The notes under the pieces are model-generated. The model was not told the DNA's origin, searched no databases, and was given only the letters and a program-made list of their open reading frames with translations. A program made the position numbers and the translations under genes. Below are positions 26,512-34,664 of a stretch of DNA of 64,000 nucleotides, piece by piece. The stretch covers positions 124,001-188,000 of the forward strand of contig JBGSSF010000023.1 of the NCBI GenBank assembly GCA_041737175.1. Direction: 5' to 3'. Each line of letters starts with the position of its first letter. The first letter of the stretch is position 1. The stretch comes from UBA5072 sp041737175. GTDB lineage: Bacteria > Bacteroidota > Bacteroidia > Bacteroidales > UBA10428.

Positions 26512-26817
26512 TCAGACTTTAATTTCAACTTCTACACCACTGGGTAATTCTAATTTCATCAGAGCATCAATGGTTTTGGGCGTTGAACTGTAAATGTCCA
26601 GTAAACGCTTGTGTGACGAAAGCTGAAATTGCTCTCTCGACTTTTTATTCACAAAAGGTGACCGCAGCACGGTAAATATCCTTTTATGCGTCGGCAGCGG
26701 AATTGGACCGCTTACCACGGCACCGGTAGACTTGACGGTCTTCACGATTTTCTCGGCTGACTTGTCCACGAGGTTATGATCGTACGATTTAAGCTTAATT
26801 CTAATCTTTTGGCTCAT
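26512..26817 (-). CDS. rpsJ: 30S ribosomal protein S10
   Basis: A 101-residue S10, also known as NusE, which takes part in transcription antitermination as well as in the 30S head. LKSYDHNLVDKSAEKIVKTV and GPIPLPTHKRIFTVLRSPFV are the family motifs. It follows fusA directly: no tuf gene lies between, as in most Bacteroidota. Confidence 0.98.
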   Translation of the reverse strand: MSQKIRIKLKSYDHNLVDKSAEKIVKTVKSTGAVVSGPIPLPTHKRIFTVLRSPFVNKKSREQFQLSSHKRLLDIYSSTPKTIDALMKLELPSGVEVEIKV

Positions 26818-26838
26818 GTATTTTGGTCTTACATTTGA

Positions 26839-28947
26839 TTATACAATTACTTTGGCTCCGGTGATCCGTTCAATTACCTCTGCAGAGATAGATGGAGGTA
26901 CCTCTTCGTAATGAGAAAATTCCATGGTTGATGTAGCCCTTCCTGATGAAAGGGTACGCAATACGGTCACATAACCGAACATTTCAGCCAGGGGAACATT
27001 GGACAGAACCACCCGCAGGGTAGCCTGTGACTCCATGCCGGTTATCTGACCACGTCTGCGGTTGAAATCACCAATAATATCTCCCATATTTTCTTCGGGC
27101 GTAACAACCTCAATTTTCATCACCGGCTCAAGGAGGCACACTTTTCCCTTTTTAAGGGCATGCTTGAATCCCTGCTTGGCTGCAATCTCGAACGAGAAAG
27201 CATCGGAATCCACAGGGTGGAATGATCCATCCCTCAGAGTAACCTGCAAGCTGTCCATGGGAAAACCTGCCAGTATACCATTTCGCATAGCTTCACGGAA
27301 ACCCTTTTCAACTGAGGGCACATATTCACGCGGAATGTTCCCGCCCTTGACCTCATCAATGAAAACGAGTCCGGAAACTCCCTTTTCAGCCGGTGCCATT
27401 TCAAAAACAATATCCGCGAACTTGCCACGGCCACCGGTTTGTTTTTTAAAGGTTTCGCGATGTTTCACATGGGTGGTCAATGCCTCTTTGTAAGCTACCT
27501 GGGGAGCACCCTGGTTACACTCTACATTGAACTCGCGTTTGAGCCTGTCCATAAGGATTTCCAGGTGGAGTTCACCCATACCGCTTATAATGGTCTGTCC
27601 TGAATCTTCATCCACCTTAACCTTAAAGGTCGGATCTTCTTCAGCCAGCTTGTTCAAAGCCAAACCAAGCTTATCCACATCAGCCTGGGTTTTGGGTTCA
27701 ATGGCCACTCCGATAACCGGTTCGGGAAATGACATCGATTCCAGGTAAATGGGATGCTTGAGATCACACAAGGTATCACCGGTAACTACCTCTTTCAACC
27801 CTACAACACCACATATATCACCGGCCTCAATACGTTCGCGGGGATTCTGCTTGTTGGCGTGCATCTGGTACAACCTGTTGATTCTCTCTTTCTTTCCTGT
27901 ACGGGGATTCAAAACCTGCATTCCTGAATCAATGGCGCCGGAATATACCCTGAGATAGGTCAGTCTGCCTACAAAAGGATCCGTTGCAATTTTGAATGCC
28001 AGGGCGGTCAGAGGCTCATTCTCATCAGCCTTGCGCTCTTCGGTTTTATCCGTATAGGGATTATGTCCCTTTGTGGTTTCAATGTCGAGTGGACTGGGCA
28101 TCAAAGCACAAATGGCATTCAGCAGACGCTGAATACCCTTATTCTTAAAGGCTGCTCCACAAAGAACGGGGACAATGCGCTGCTCGATCACCGCATTGCG
28201 CGTATGTTCCATGAATTCTTCCACCGAAATGGAAGTACGATCTTCCAGGAATCTCTCGAGCAGGTCGTCATTGGTATAACAAACGGCTTCAATTAGCTTT
28301 TCACGCCATTCCTCAACCAGGTCGATCATGTCGTCCGGTATTTCGGTATATTCATAACGCATGGTAAGCTTTTCATCAGGCACCCAAACAATGGCCCTGC
28401 GTTCGATCAGATCCACCAGACCTGTAAAATGGTCTTCGGAGCCAATGGGGATTTGCATGGGAACTGGGTTGGAACCAAGTTTCTCCTTGATCTGCCGGAC
28501 TACGCCAAAGAAATCAGCGCCCACGCGATCCATCTTGTTGACGAATGCAATGCGGGGAACATTGTATTTGTTGGCCTGCCGCCAAACGGTTTCAGATTGG
28601 GGCTGAACACCACCCACCGCGCAAAATACTGCAATGGCGCCATCCAGCACACGAAGAGAACGTTCAACCTCAACGGTGAAATCCACGTGTCCCGGCGTAT
28701 CAATGATGTTGATTTTGTATTTTTGATTCTGGTAATCCCAAAAAGTAGTAGTGGCTGCCGAGGTAATTGTAATGCCTCTTTCCTGTTCCTGCACCATCCA
28801 GTCCATGGTGGCAGTGCCGTCGTGCACCTCACCAATCCGGTGAGTTATACCAGTATAAAACAGGATACGCTCGGTGGTAGTTGTCTTACCGGCGTCGATA
28901 TGGGCCATAATCCCAATATTCCTGGTATAATTCAGATCAGAATTCAT
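26839..28947 (-). CDS. fusA: Elongation factor G
   Basis: A 702-residue translational GTPase driving translocation of tRNA and mRNA. GTPase motifs are complete: P-loop AHIDAGKTTTTE, switch II DTPGHVDF and NKMDR. Domain IV has GGRGKFADIVFEMAP and domain V carries EMFGYVTVLRTLSSGRATST. The ATG at 28947 (MNSDLNYTRN) is preferred over the GTG two codons upstream. Lies between rpsG and rpsJ. Confidence 0.98.
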   Translation of the reverse strand: MNSDLNYTRNIGIMAHIDAGKTTTTERILFYTGITHRIGEVHDGTATMDWMVQEQERGITITSAATTTFWDYQNQKYKINIIDTPGHVDFTVEVERSLRVLDGAIAVFCAVGGVQPQSETVWRQANKYNVPRIAFVNKMDRVGADFFGVVRQIKEKLGSNPVPMQIPIGSEDHFTGLVDLIERRAIVWVPDEKLTMRYEYTEIPDDMIDLVEEWREKLIEAVCYTNDDLLERFLEDRTSISVEEFMEHTRNAVIEQRIVPVLCGAAFKNKGIQRLLNAICALMPSPLDIETTKGHNPYTDKTEERKADENEPLTALAFKIATDPFVGRLTYLRVYSGAIDSGMQVLNPRTGKKERINRLYQMHANKQNPRERIEAGDICGVVGLKEVVTGDTLCDLKHPIYLESMSFPEPVIGVAIEPKTQADVDKLGLALNKLAEEDPTFKVKVDEDSGQTIISGMGELHLEILMDRLKREFNVECNQGAPQVAYKEALTTHVKHRETFKKQTGGRGKFADIVFEMAPAEKGVSGLVFIDEVKGGNIPREYVPSVEKGFREAMRNGILAGFPMDSLQVTLRDGSFHPVDSDAFSFEIAAKQGFKHALKKGKVCLLEPVMKIEVVTPEENMGDIIGDFNRRRGQITGMESQATLRVVLSNVPLAEMFGYVTVLRTLSSGRATSTMEFSHYEEVPPSISAEVIERITGAKVIV

Positions 28948-29003
28948 TCTCACTAATTATCAGCTAGTGCAACTATAGGCTAAAACCGCAATGTCAAATA
29001 TCT

Positions 29004-29480
29004 TTAGAACCTGAAGTGCGCAAATGCCTTATTCGCTTCCGCCATTTTATGTGTATCTTCTTTCTTTTTAAATGCTGCGCCTTCTTCTTTAAAGGCGGCA
29101 AGTATCTCAGCAGCAAGCTTATCGCTCATTGAATTTCCGGCTCTCTTTTTGGAATAGAGAACCAGGTTCTTCATGCTGATTGAAATTTTCCGATCGGGCC
29201 GGATTTCGGTGGGAACCTGAAAGGTTGCTCCTCCTACCCTGCGGCTTTTAACTTCAACCTGGGGTGTGATATTCTCCAGGGCTTTTTTCCATATATCCAA
29301 GGGACTAACTTCAACATCTTTGGCACGCTTGGCAACCAGATCAAGTGCTTCATAAAACACATCATAAGCCGTGCTCTTTTTGCCCCTGGTCATCATATTG
29401 TTTACAAAACGAGTTACCAATGTATCATTGTACTTTGGATCCGGTAACAATATCCTCTTTTTTGGTTTAGACTTTCTCAT
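29004..29480 (-). CDS. rpsG: 30S ribosomal protein S7
   Basis: A 158-residue S7, a primary binder of the 16S 3' domain near the E site. VTRFVNNMMTRGKKSTAYDV and KSRRVGGATFQVPTEIRPDR are diagnostic. Follows rpsL by 23 bp. Confidence 0.98.
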   Translation of the reverse strand: MRKSKPKKRILLPDPKYNDTLVTRFVNNMMTRGKKSTAYDVFYEALDLVAKRAKDVEVSPLDIWKKALENITPQVEVKSRRVGGATFQVPTEIRPDRKISISMKNLVLYSKKRAGNSMSDKLAAEILAAFKEEGAAFKKKEDTHKMAEANKAFAHFRF

Positions 29481-29503
29481 TTTACGGGTCTATTCAAAAA
29501 TCA

Positions 29504-29878
29504 TTATTTCTTAGGTCTTTTTGTGCCATATTTTGACCGGCGTTGGTTGCGACCCTCAACACCAGAAGTATCAAGCGCTCCCCTGATGATGTGATACCGG
29601 ACACCCGGCAAATCTTTCACCCTGCCTCCGCGAATCATAACAATCGAGTGTTCCTGCAGATTATGTCCTTCACCCGGGATATAGGCCGTAACTTCAATAC
29701 CATGCTGCAACCTCACCCTGGCTACCTTCCGCATCGCTGAATTAGGCTTCTTGGGCGTGGTGGTATAAACACGCGTGCAAACCCCGCGCTTTTGCGGACA
29801 TGAGTTCAAAGCCGGAGCTTTACTCTTGTCCTCGATGGAGGCCCTTCCCTTTCTTACTAACTGCTGTATCGTTGGCAT
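29504..29878 (-). CDS. rpsL: 30S ribosomal protein S12
   Basis: A 124-residue S12, which monitors codon-anticodon pairing. MPTIQQLVRKGRASIEDKSK start, TPKKPNSAMRKVARVRLQHG and GGRVKDLPGVRYH are conserved. Lys43 and Lys88, whose changes give streptomycin resistance in other bacteria, are both the sensitive type. First gene of the long block, just after a strong promoter match. Confidence 0.98.
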   Translation of the reverse strand: MPTIQQLVRKGRASIEDKSKAPALNSCPQKRGVCTRVYTTTPKKPNSAMRKVARVRLQHGIEVTAYIPGEGHNLQEHSIVMIRGGRVKDLPGVRYHIIRGALDTSGVEGRNQRRSKYGTKRPKK

Positions 29879-29919
29879 TTCTGCTTTTTTTTGTATGATT
29901 CTTCTTCAAAATTGGCTTG

Positions 29920-29950
29920 CAAAGGTAGATGTTTTTTTCTCAAATGCAAC
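29920..29950 (-). promoter_or_regulatory. Promoter of the ribosomal-protein block
   Basis: On the minus strand TACCTTTG (29920-29927) is an exact match to TAnnTTTG, with GTTG (29947-29950) 19 bases upstream in the -33 position. Transcription would begin near 29913, giving a leader of about 35 bases before rpsL. It is the best promoter match seen in the window. Confidence 0.65.
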
Positions 29951-30092
29951 AAGTACCACAAAAATATTTCATGATTTTTGCCCATCCGGAATATCTTTAA
30001 CCTTCATGATGCGCAATTGAAAGTTTTATACTATTTTTAGTTCCTCTAAAAAAGCATAAGCTAACCTGATTAATAAATAACATCTATTGACT

Positions 30093-31034
30093 ATGAAAAC
30101 ATCGCATTCAAGAAGAGATTTTCTGAGATTGTCTGCTGCAGGTGCTCTTGGAGCTATCGTGCTTTCACAGTATGGCTGCAAGACTGCCGGCAAACCGGCA
30201 GCGGAACCGGCCGTTGTTGATCCCAAAACATTCGGACTGGCGCTTCAGTTATATACCATACGGGATGCCATGGCTTTGGATGTCCCGGGCTCACTGAAGA
30301 AGGTTTCCGATACCGGTTACAAATATCTCGAACTGGCAGGTTATGCCGATGGCAAGTTCTACAGCATGGAACCCGCTGATTTCAAAAAACTGGTAAATGA
30401 CCTCGGGATGGAAATTCTCAGCAGCCATACCCAGGTTGAAGCCCAGGGAATCACGTTGGATAACGCCAGGAAAATGGCAGAGGATCATGCCAAACTCGGA
30501 GTTAAATATTGCATACAGCCCTGGGTAGTGCCGGAAGCCCGTACAACCCTTGCCAGCTATCGCAAAATGTCGGCCGACTGGAACCAGGTAGGCAAGATCA
30601 TGAAAGAAACCGGAATCCAGTTTGGATACCACAACCACAATTTCGAATTTGCTCCAGTGGAAGGCAAGATTCCTTACTATGATATCTTCATGGTAGAACT
30701 CGATAAAGACCTGGTAACCATGGAAATCGACCTTTTCTGGACTACCAAGGCAGGACAGAATCCGGTTGAAATCTTCAATAAATACCCGGGCAGGTTCCAG
30801 CTCTTCCACATGAAAGATATGTTCACCAACGAGGCTCCCTATTTTACAACCGACGGAGAAGATGATTTCGCCCCTGTTGGCGCGGGCGTGATAAATTTCA
30901 AGGAAATTCTGGCAGCCAAGGATATTGCCGGTATGAAGTACATGGTTGTTGAACAGGACAGCACAAAAGATGGTTTGCCCTTTGACGCCATTCAAACAAG
31001 CATCACCAATCTGACCACCAAGATCCTCGTTTAA
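30093..31034 (+). CDS. Tat-exported sugar isomerase/epimerase-like TIM-barrel protein
   Basis: A 313-residue protein from the ATG at 30093 (a TTG two codons earlier is less likely). The N-terminus has a twin-arginine signal (SRRDFLRLSAAGALGAIVLS) followed by YGC, possibly a lipidation site. The rest resembles the xylose isomerase-like TIM-barrel family (AP endonuclease 2 fold), with GYKYLELAGYADG, FGYHNHNFEFAP, VTMEIDLFWTTKAG and FQLFHMKDM holding the usual metal-ligand positions. Members act on sugars or inositols; the substrate cannot be told. It stands alone, divergent from rpsL and convergent with the unknown protein at 31090-31779. Confidence 0.85.
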   Translation: MKTSHSRRDFLRLSAAGALGAIVLSQYGCKTAGKPAAEPAVVDPKTFGLALQLYTIRDAMALDVPGSLKKVSDTGYKYLELAGYADGKFYSMEPADFKKLVNDLGMEILSSHTQVEAQGITLDNARKMAEDHAKLGVKYCIQPWVVPEARTTLASYRKMSADWNQVGKIMKETGIQFGYHNHNFEFAPVEGKIPYYDIFMVELDKDLVTMEIDLFWTTKAGQNPVEIFNKYPGRFQLFHMKDMFTNEAPYFTTDGEDDFAPVGAGVINFKEILAAKDIAGMKYMVVEQDSTKDGLPFDAIQTSITNLTTKILV

Positions 31035-31055
31035 ACAGGATGTGATATGGCAATT

Positions 31056-31087
31056 GAGGCTGTTTCAAACTGATTTGAGGCAGCCTC
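31056..31087. terminator. Compound hairpin between convergent genes
   Basis: GAGGCTG (31056-31062) pairs with CAGCCTC (31081-31087), with an inner TCAAA/TTTGA hairpin in the loop. It lies between convergent genes ending at 31034 and 31090. It resembles the GAGGYTGT stems at 46407 and 62607 but lacks their A/T-rich stem base. Confidence 0.55.
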
Positions 31088-31089
31088 TG

Positions 31090-31779
31090 CTATTTCACCA
31101 ATTGATGATACCGCGAAACTGCCTTCGCGAACTCCTGCTCATTGTTGCTTAACCTGATCCTGTCCGATCGCAGAATGGATTTCATTTTTGTTTTATCAAT
31201 CGCATGACAATTCAGAAGACTCTTTCTTGACAACTTCACAAGATAATCCTTCCCGCCTGACAGGATCAAATACCTTGAATTTTCAACCAGCCTGTTGTCG
31301 GATGCCATGATGTATGAATTTCTCCAGGCGCAAAAAGCCGGATCACCCGAGGTAAGAACCTGAAGATAGGCATCCTTCATACCGACGAAAGGCAGGTTTA
31401 CCTTCCTTTTTTCAAAAGCGGCCATGATTTCTCCCCTGCTGTCGAAAAGCCTGAAACCTGATATAAAATCCCTGGAAAGAATTCCTGTTCTGCGATCTGT
31501 CTTTCTTAACCACAGTAATTCATCCATGTATTGATCATACTGAAGATAAATACCTGTGATTACGTCTCCGTCAATCAGATCTACCTCACCCAGGGTATAG
31601 GCGCTGTAATAGTGTTTGCCTTTATATCCGTCCAAAGGGTTTCGGTACTCCAGTCCCATCAGGCCTGCCTGGAGCCATATTCCATATGCATCATCATCCG
31701 GGCAGGCACAATCGGACTGCTGTGAGGATATATTTACAAACTCCAGCGAAAACAGTATCAGAAGACAGAGTCTTTTCAT
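31090..31779 (-). CDS. Exported protein of unknown function
   Basis: A 229-residue protein with a signal peptide (MKRLCLLILFSLEFVNISSQ) and a mature part beginning with a CACPDDD motif. No named domain is recognised. It is the last gene of the minus-strand set that starts with the TonB receptor at 37310: only 9 bp separate it from the MG2/plug-like gene, so a shared role in the outer membrane is likely. Cysteines at the mature N-terminus could form a disulfide, or one could be lipidated, though no good lipobox is seen. Confidence 0.65.
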   Translation of the reverse strand: MKRLCLLILFSLEFVNISSQQSDCACPDDDAYGIWLQAGLMGLEYRNPLDGYKGKHYYSAYTLGEVDLIDGDVITGIYLQYDQYMDELLWLRKTDRRTGILSRDFISGFRLFDSRGEIMAAFEKRKVNLPFVGMKDAYLQVLTSGDPAFCAWRNSYIMASDNRLVENSRYLILSGGKDYLVKLSRKSLLNCHAIDKTKMKSILRSDRIRLSNNEQEFAKAVSRYHQLVK

Positions 31780-31788
31780 GATATTCCG

Positions 31789-33564
31789 TTATTTGACTTC
31801 AAAAGATGAATCAGCACTCAGAATGGAACCATCACTGGTCAGGCCCCGGATGTTTATGTAAAACACCCCCTTGAGACGCGATGCCGGAAATTCAATAACC
31901 CGGGTTTCTTTACCGATGATCTTCATGCGGGGACTCCAAAAAAGCGAAGTCCTAAAATCAGGATCATGCCTGCCGGCTTCTTTTTCAACTATGTTGCCAA
32001 TATCAACATCATCAGGGATTACCAGATTCATATACCGGAAGGTATGACTGCTGAGGTAATTCTCAGGTATTTTGCAATCATGCGTATAAATGGAAACCAA
32101 ACCCGGTAACAACAGATCTCCCAGCAGGTAATTCCTGGTAATGACCTCGATCCTTTTAATGTCCTTGGTGCCCAGGGTGGCTAAATAGTTGAAATCGTTG
32201 AATGGAACTCCGTTCAGCATAATAAATCTGTTTTCCTGCCACAATCCCGTTTTTTCATTCAGAATTTGCAGAAAGAAAGCATTGTTGCGGTTCATGAATT
32301 TAACGCAGGGAATAATGTTGTCGGCAATCTCCTTAAAGTTCACCAGGTCAGAGTAATCGCCGGGATTAACCATCACATCCACAGGCCTGAAGAGACTGGC
32401 ATCTATAAAATCGTTATTCTGCGCGGGAGGTTCACTTTTACCCGTGTATATCGCTTCGATCATCCTCAGATCTTTTAATGTGTTCAGAAATGTTACTTCA
32501 TCCGGACTTACCTGATGTGGCATTAAACCCCTTTGCTCACCTGTCACCCACTTTGGATCAATTTCCATGGTGTATCCGGTGTTCCCCGACGGATCACCAA
32601 ACCGCAGAATAAGCTCCTTATTATCGAACATCCTGTTCAGGTAGAAGCGAAATTCTCCGGTTGAATCGGTAGTTGTATAGCGTATCCTTGGCGCAATGCT
32701 GTCAACCACCGCAAGCAGAATTTTCCGGTTGGCAAGGGATATACTCCTGTCCTGGTGCGCAATGTGACCGGTTAAAATAAATACTTTGCTTTCAACTGGA
32801 TATCTGCACGGCATAACTGCTTTCACGGGAATCACTGGTTTAATGAGACTTGCAGCCATATCTGTTTCCGCAATCATTTGCTCAAATGGTGTTTCAGCAG
32901 CTACCGAGATCGAAAGATCAGCGTCGATATCCTTCATTTGTCGTTTGTCCAGGCTGATTTCCAACCGTACTTTCTCATTTACAGCATAGGTCCTTTTGGA
33001 TGTTGCAACCTGCAATACATGGTTATTCTCTCTGGCTCCAGGGTCAGGCATGCCAGAATTGTCAGGCTGCCTGGGAACCATGATCGTATCGGGATTGGCC
33101 TCTGAAAGGCTCATGACAAGTATATTCTGAGAAAAAACCTTATTTGCAGCATCATTTCTCATCTGGTTGGTATATGTCTTCAATATGTATATGCCGGCTT
33201 TGAGTTCAGCCGGAAGCGTATACCTACCGGTAGCATAATGCCGTGTGAGATTGAGCCTCCAGCTTGCATGTACCTTGTTATAAACATCTGTTAAACTGAA
33301 ATACATTATTTTACTGCATGGAGCACTGTCATGTGAAACACCATTCAGCATGTATACCTTATATTTTAATGACTCACCTGCAATGTAAGCAAGCTTATCA
33401 AAATGAACATATACCCTTTCCGCACCGGAAGAATAACCCGGGGAGGACTGACCATTCAGTTGTCCGGAAATACCCGCATTGATTGCGAGTAACAGCGACA
33501 TCCACAGACCGGCCTGTTTCAGAAACCTCAGGAATACTTTATGTTGTTTCTCTTTAGAATTCAT
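31789..33564 (-). CDS. Exported MG2-like / TonB plug-like protein
   Basis: A 591-residue protein. The start at 33564 (MNSKEKQHKV) is chosen because an upstream extension to 33684 would overlap the previous gene by about 115 bp and lacks a signal peptide; an internal hydrophobic stretch (LWMSLLLAINAGISG) then serves as the export signal. The region ERVYVHFDKLAYIAGESLKY is the hallmark of Bacteroidota macroglobulin-MG2-like proteins. The C-terminal third (IMLNGVPFNDFNYLATLGTK, then DIKRIEVITR) resembles part of a TonB receptor plug. Such proteins accompany outer-membrane receptors; no enzymatic role is known to me. It follows the DUF4249 gene by 4 bp. Confidence 0.75.
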   Translation of the reverse strand: MNSKEKQHKVFLRFLKQAGLWMSLLLAINAGISGQLNGQSSPGYSSGAERVYVHFDKLAYIAGESLKYKVYMLNGVSHDSAPCSKIMYFSLTDVYNKVHASWRLNLTRHYATGRYTLPAELKAGIYILKTYTNQMRNDAANKVFSQNILVMSLSEANPDTIMVPRQPDNSGMPDPGARENNHVLQVATSKRTYAVNEKVRLEISLDKRQMKDIDADLSISVAAETPFEQMIAETDMAASLIKPVIPVKAVMPCRYPVESKVFILTGHIAHQDRSISLANRKILLAVVDSIAPRIRYTTTDSTGEFRFYLNRMFDNKELILRFGDPSGNTGYTMEIDPKWVTGEQRGLMPHQVSPDEVTFLNTLKDLRMIEAIYTGKSEPPAQNNDFIDASLFRPVDVMVNPGDYSDLVNFKEIADNIIPCVKFMNRNNAFFLQILNEKTGLWQENRFIMLNGVPFNDFNYLATLGTKDIKRIEVITRNYLLGDLLLPGLVSIYTHDCKIPENYLSSHTFRYMNLVIPDDVDIGNIVEKEAGRHDPDFRTSLFWSPRMKIIGKETRVIEFPASRLKGVFYINIRGLTSDGSILSADSSFEVK

Positions 33565-33568
33565 GCCA

Positions 33569-34651
33569 TCAATTAAAAGGTACCCAAAATTCAGGAGGAA
33601 AGGGCAACGTTGAACCATCCCCGACGTCCTCGGGGAATGACTCCAGGTCCCTGGACTTGTATACTTCCGGGTCCTTCCAGGCAAACGCTTTGTATACCGT
33701 TGTTATAGCCGATGCTTCAAAAACACCTATCACTTCCTTTTCCGGATCAGTAATGCATTGAACCGTGCTTTCTACCTGTGACGGAATGGGCGCAAACATC
33801 TGATCGTTGGAACCCAGTTGCTTGGCAATGGAATTGTAATAACCATAAACTTTTGCAGAGATTGAATACACTTTGAAGGTAAGCACCCAGCCTTCCGGAT
33901 AAGGTGCTGTGGCAATATCGGTTTCAAGCAGTGGATTGTAGTCATAGTGTAAAAATCCCACCGGCTGTTCCCGGAGAACCTGTTTGCCGTTGTATTCAAC
34001 CGTCTGATTTGCATTGTAAAAGTTTCCAAGGGTACCAGACTTCCATTCAAATACGGTTTTTGTCATCAGGGTGCGGGGATACAGGTCGTAAGTTATCTCT
34101 TTCACAAATCTTGTACTGAACCGGTAGCATTTAACCGAATCGGCTTCTTCGCTTAGGTCAGCCAGGATGAAAAGTCCTTCCTGGAACTCTGACAAGGGTT
34201 CATTGCTGCCGCTATAGGTTAATATTTCGCGGGTTCCCGGATCAGCATAGATACTGTCAACAACAGGATAACCCGGCAACAGCTCGGGCGAGGATATATA
34301 TTCATTTCCGTCGGGCAACCGCACATACAGGGTATAAGTTCGTCCGGGCTCACCGGTGAACTCACTTGAAAAAGAGGTATATAAACCATTACCAGTTTCT
34401 TCAAGTGTTACCATGTTGCCCAGGTCATCTGTAACACGAATCTCCGCACCGCTGATGTATTCCGTGAGATTATCGTCGTATCTGAGCGCCCAGGACAGTT
34501 TTACTGAAGGTACTTCATCATTGTGAATCATTCCCTGGATAACCGGAATCCGCTCAGATGATTTGATATCCTCGGGATAATACACTTCTTTACAGGACCA
34601 GCAAATTATTAAGAGTGCAAAACCGATGATATATGTTGCGTAATTATTCAT
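33569..34651 (-). CDS. DUF4249-family lipoprotein
   Basis: A 360-residue protein. The ATG at 34651 (MNNYATYIIGFALLIICWSC) gives a lipoprotein signal with Cys20 as the probable lipid anchor and places the start 14 bp after the receptor stop; a longer reading to 34708 would overlap the receptor gene. Mature sequence features IPVIQGMIHNDEVPSVKLSW, ISGAEIRVTDDLGNMVTLEE and YTLYVRLPDGNEYISSPEL, which match DUF4249, a family found almost only next to CarboxypepD_reg-type TonB receptors. Likely an outer-membrane partner of the receptor. Confidence 0.85.
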   Translation of the reverse strand: MNNYATYIIGFALLIICWSCKEVYYPEDIKSSERIPVIQGMIHNDEVPSVKLSWALRYDDNLTEYISGAEIRVTDDLGNMVTLEETGNGLYTSFSSEFTGEPGRTYTLYVRLPDGNEYISSPELLPGYPVVDSIYADPGTREILTYSGSNEPLSEFQEGLFILADLSEEADSVKCYRFSTRFVKEITYDLYPRTLMTKTVFEWKSGTLGNFYNANQTVEYNGKQVLREQPVGFLHYDYNPLLETDIATAPYPEGWVLTFKVYSISAKVYGYYNSIAKQLGSNDQMFAPIPSQVESTVQCITDPEKEVIGVFEASAITTVYKAFAWKDPEVYKSRDLESFPEDVGDGSTLPFPPEFWVPFN

Positions 34652-34664
34652 AAATCCGGTCCGT

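Noticed and set aside
29504..29878. Possible streptomycin-resistance form of S12
   Set aside because: Lys43 and Lys88 are both the wild-type, sensitive residues.
33565..33684. An extended start for the MG2-like protein
   Set aside because: It would overlap the DUF4249 gene by about 115 bp and lacks an export signal at the new end.
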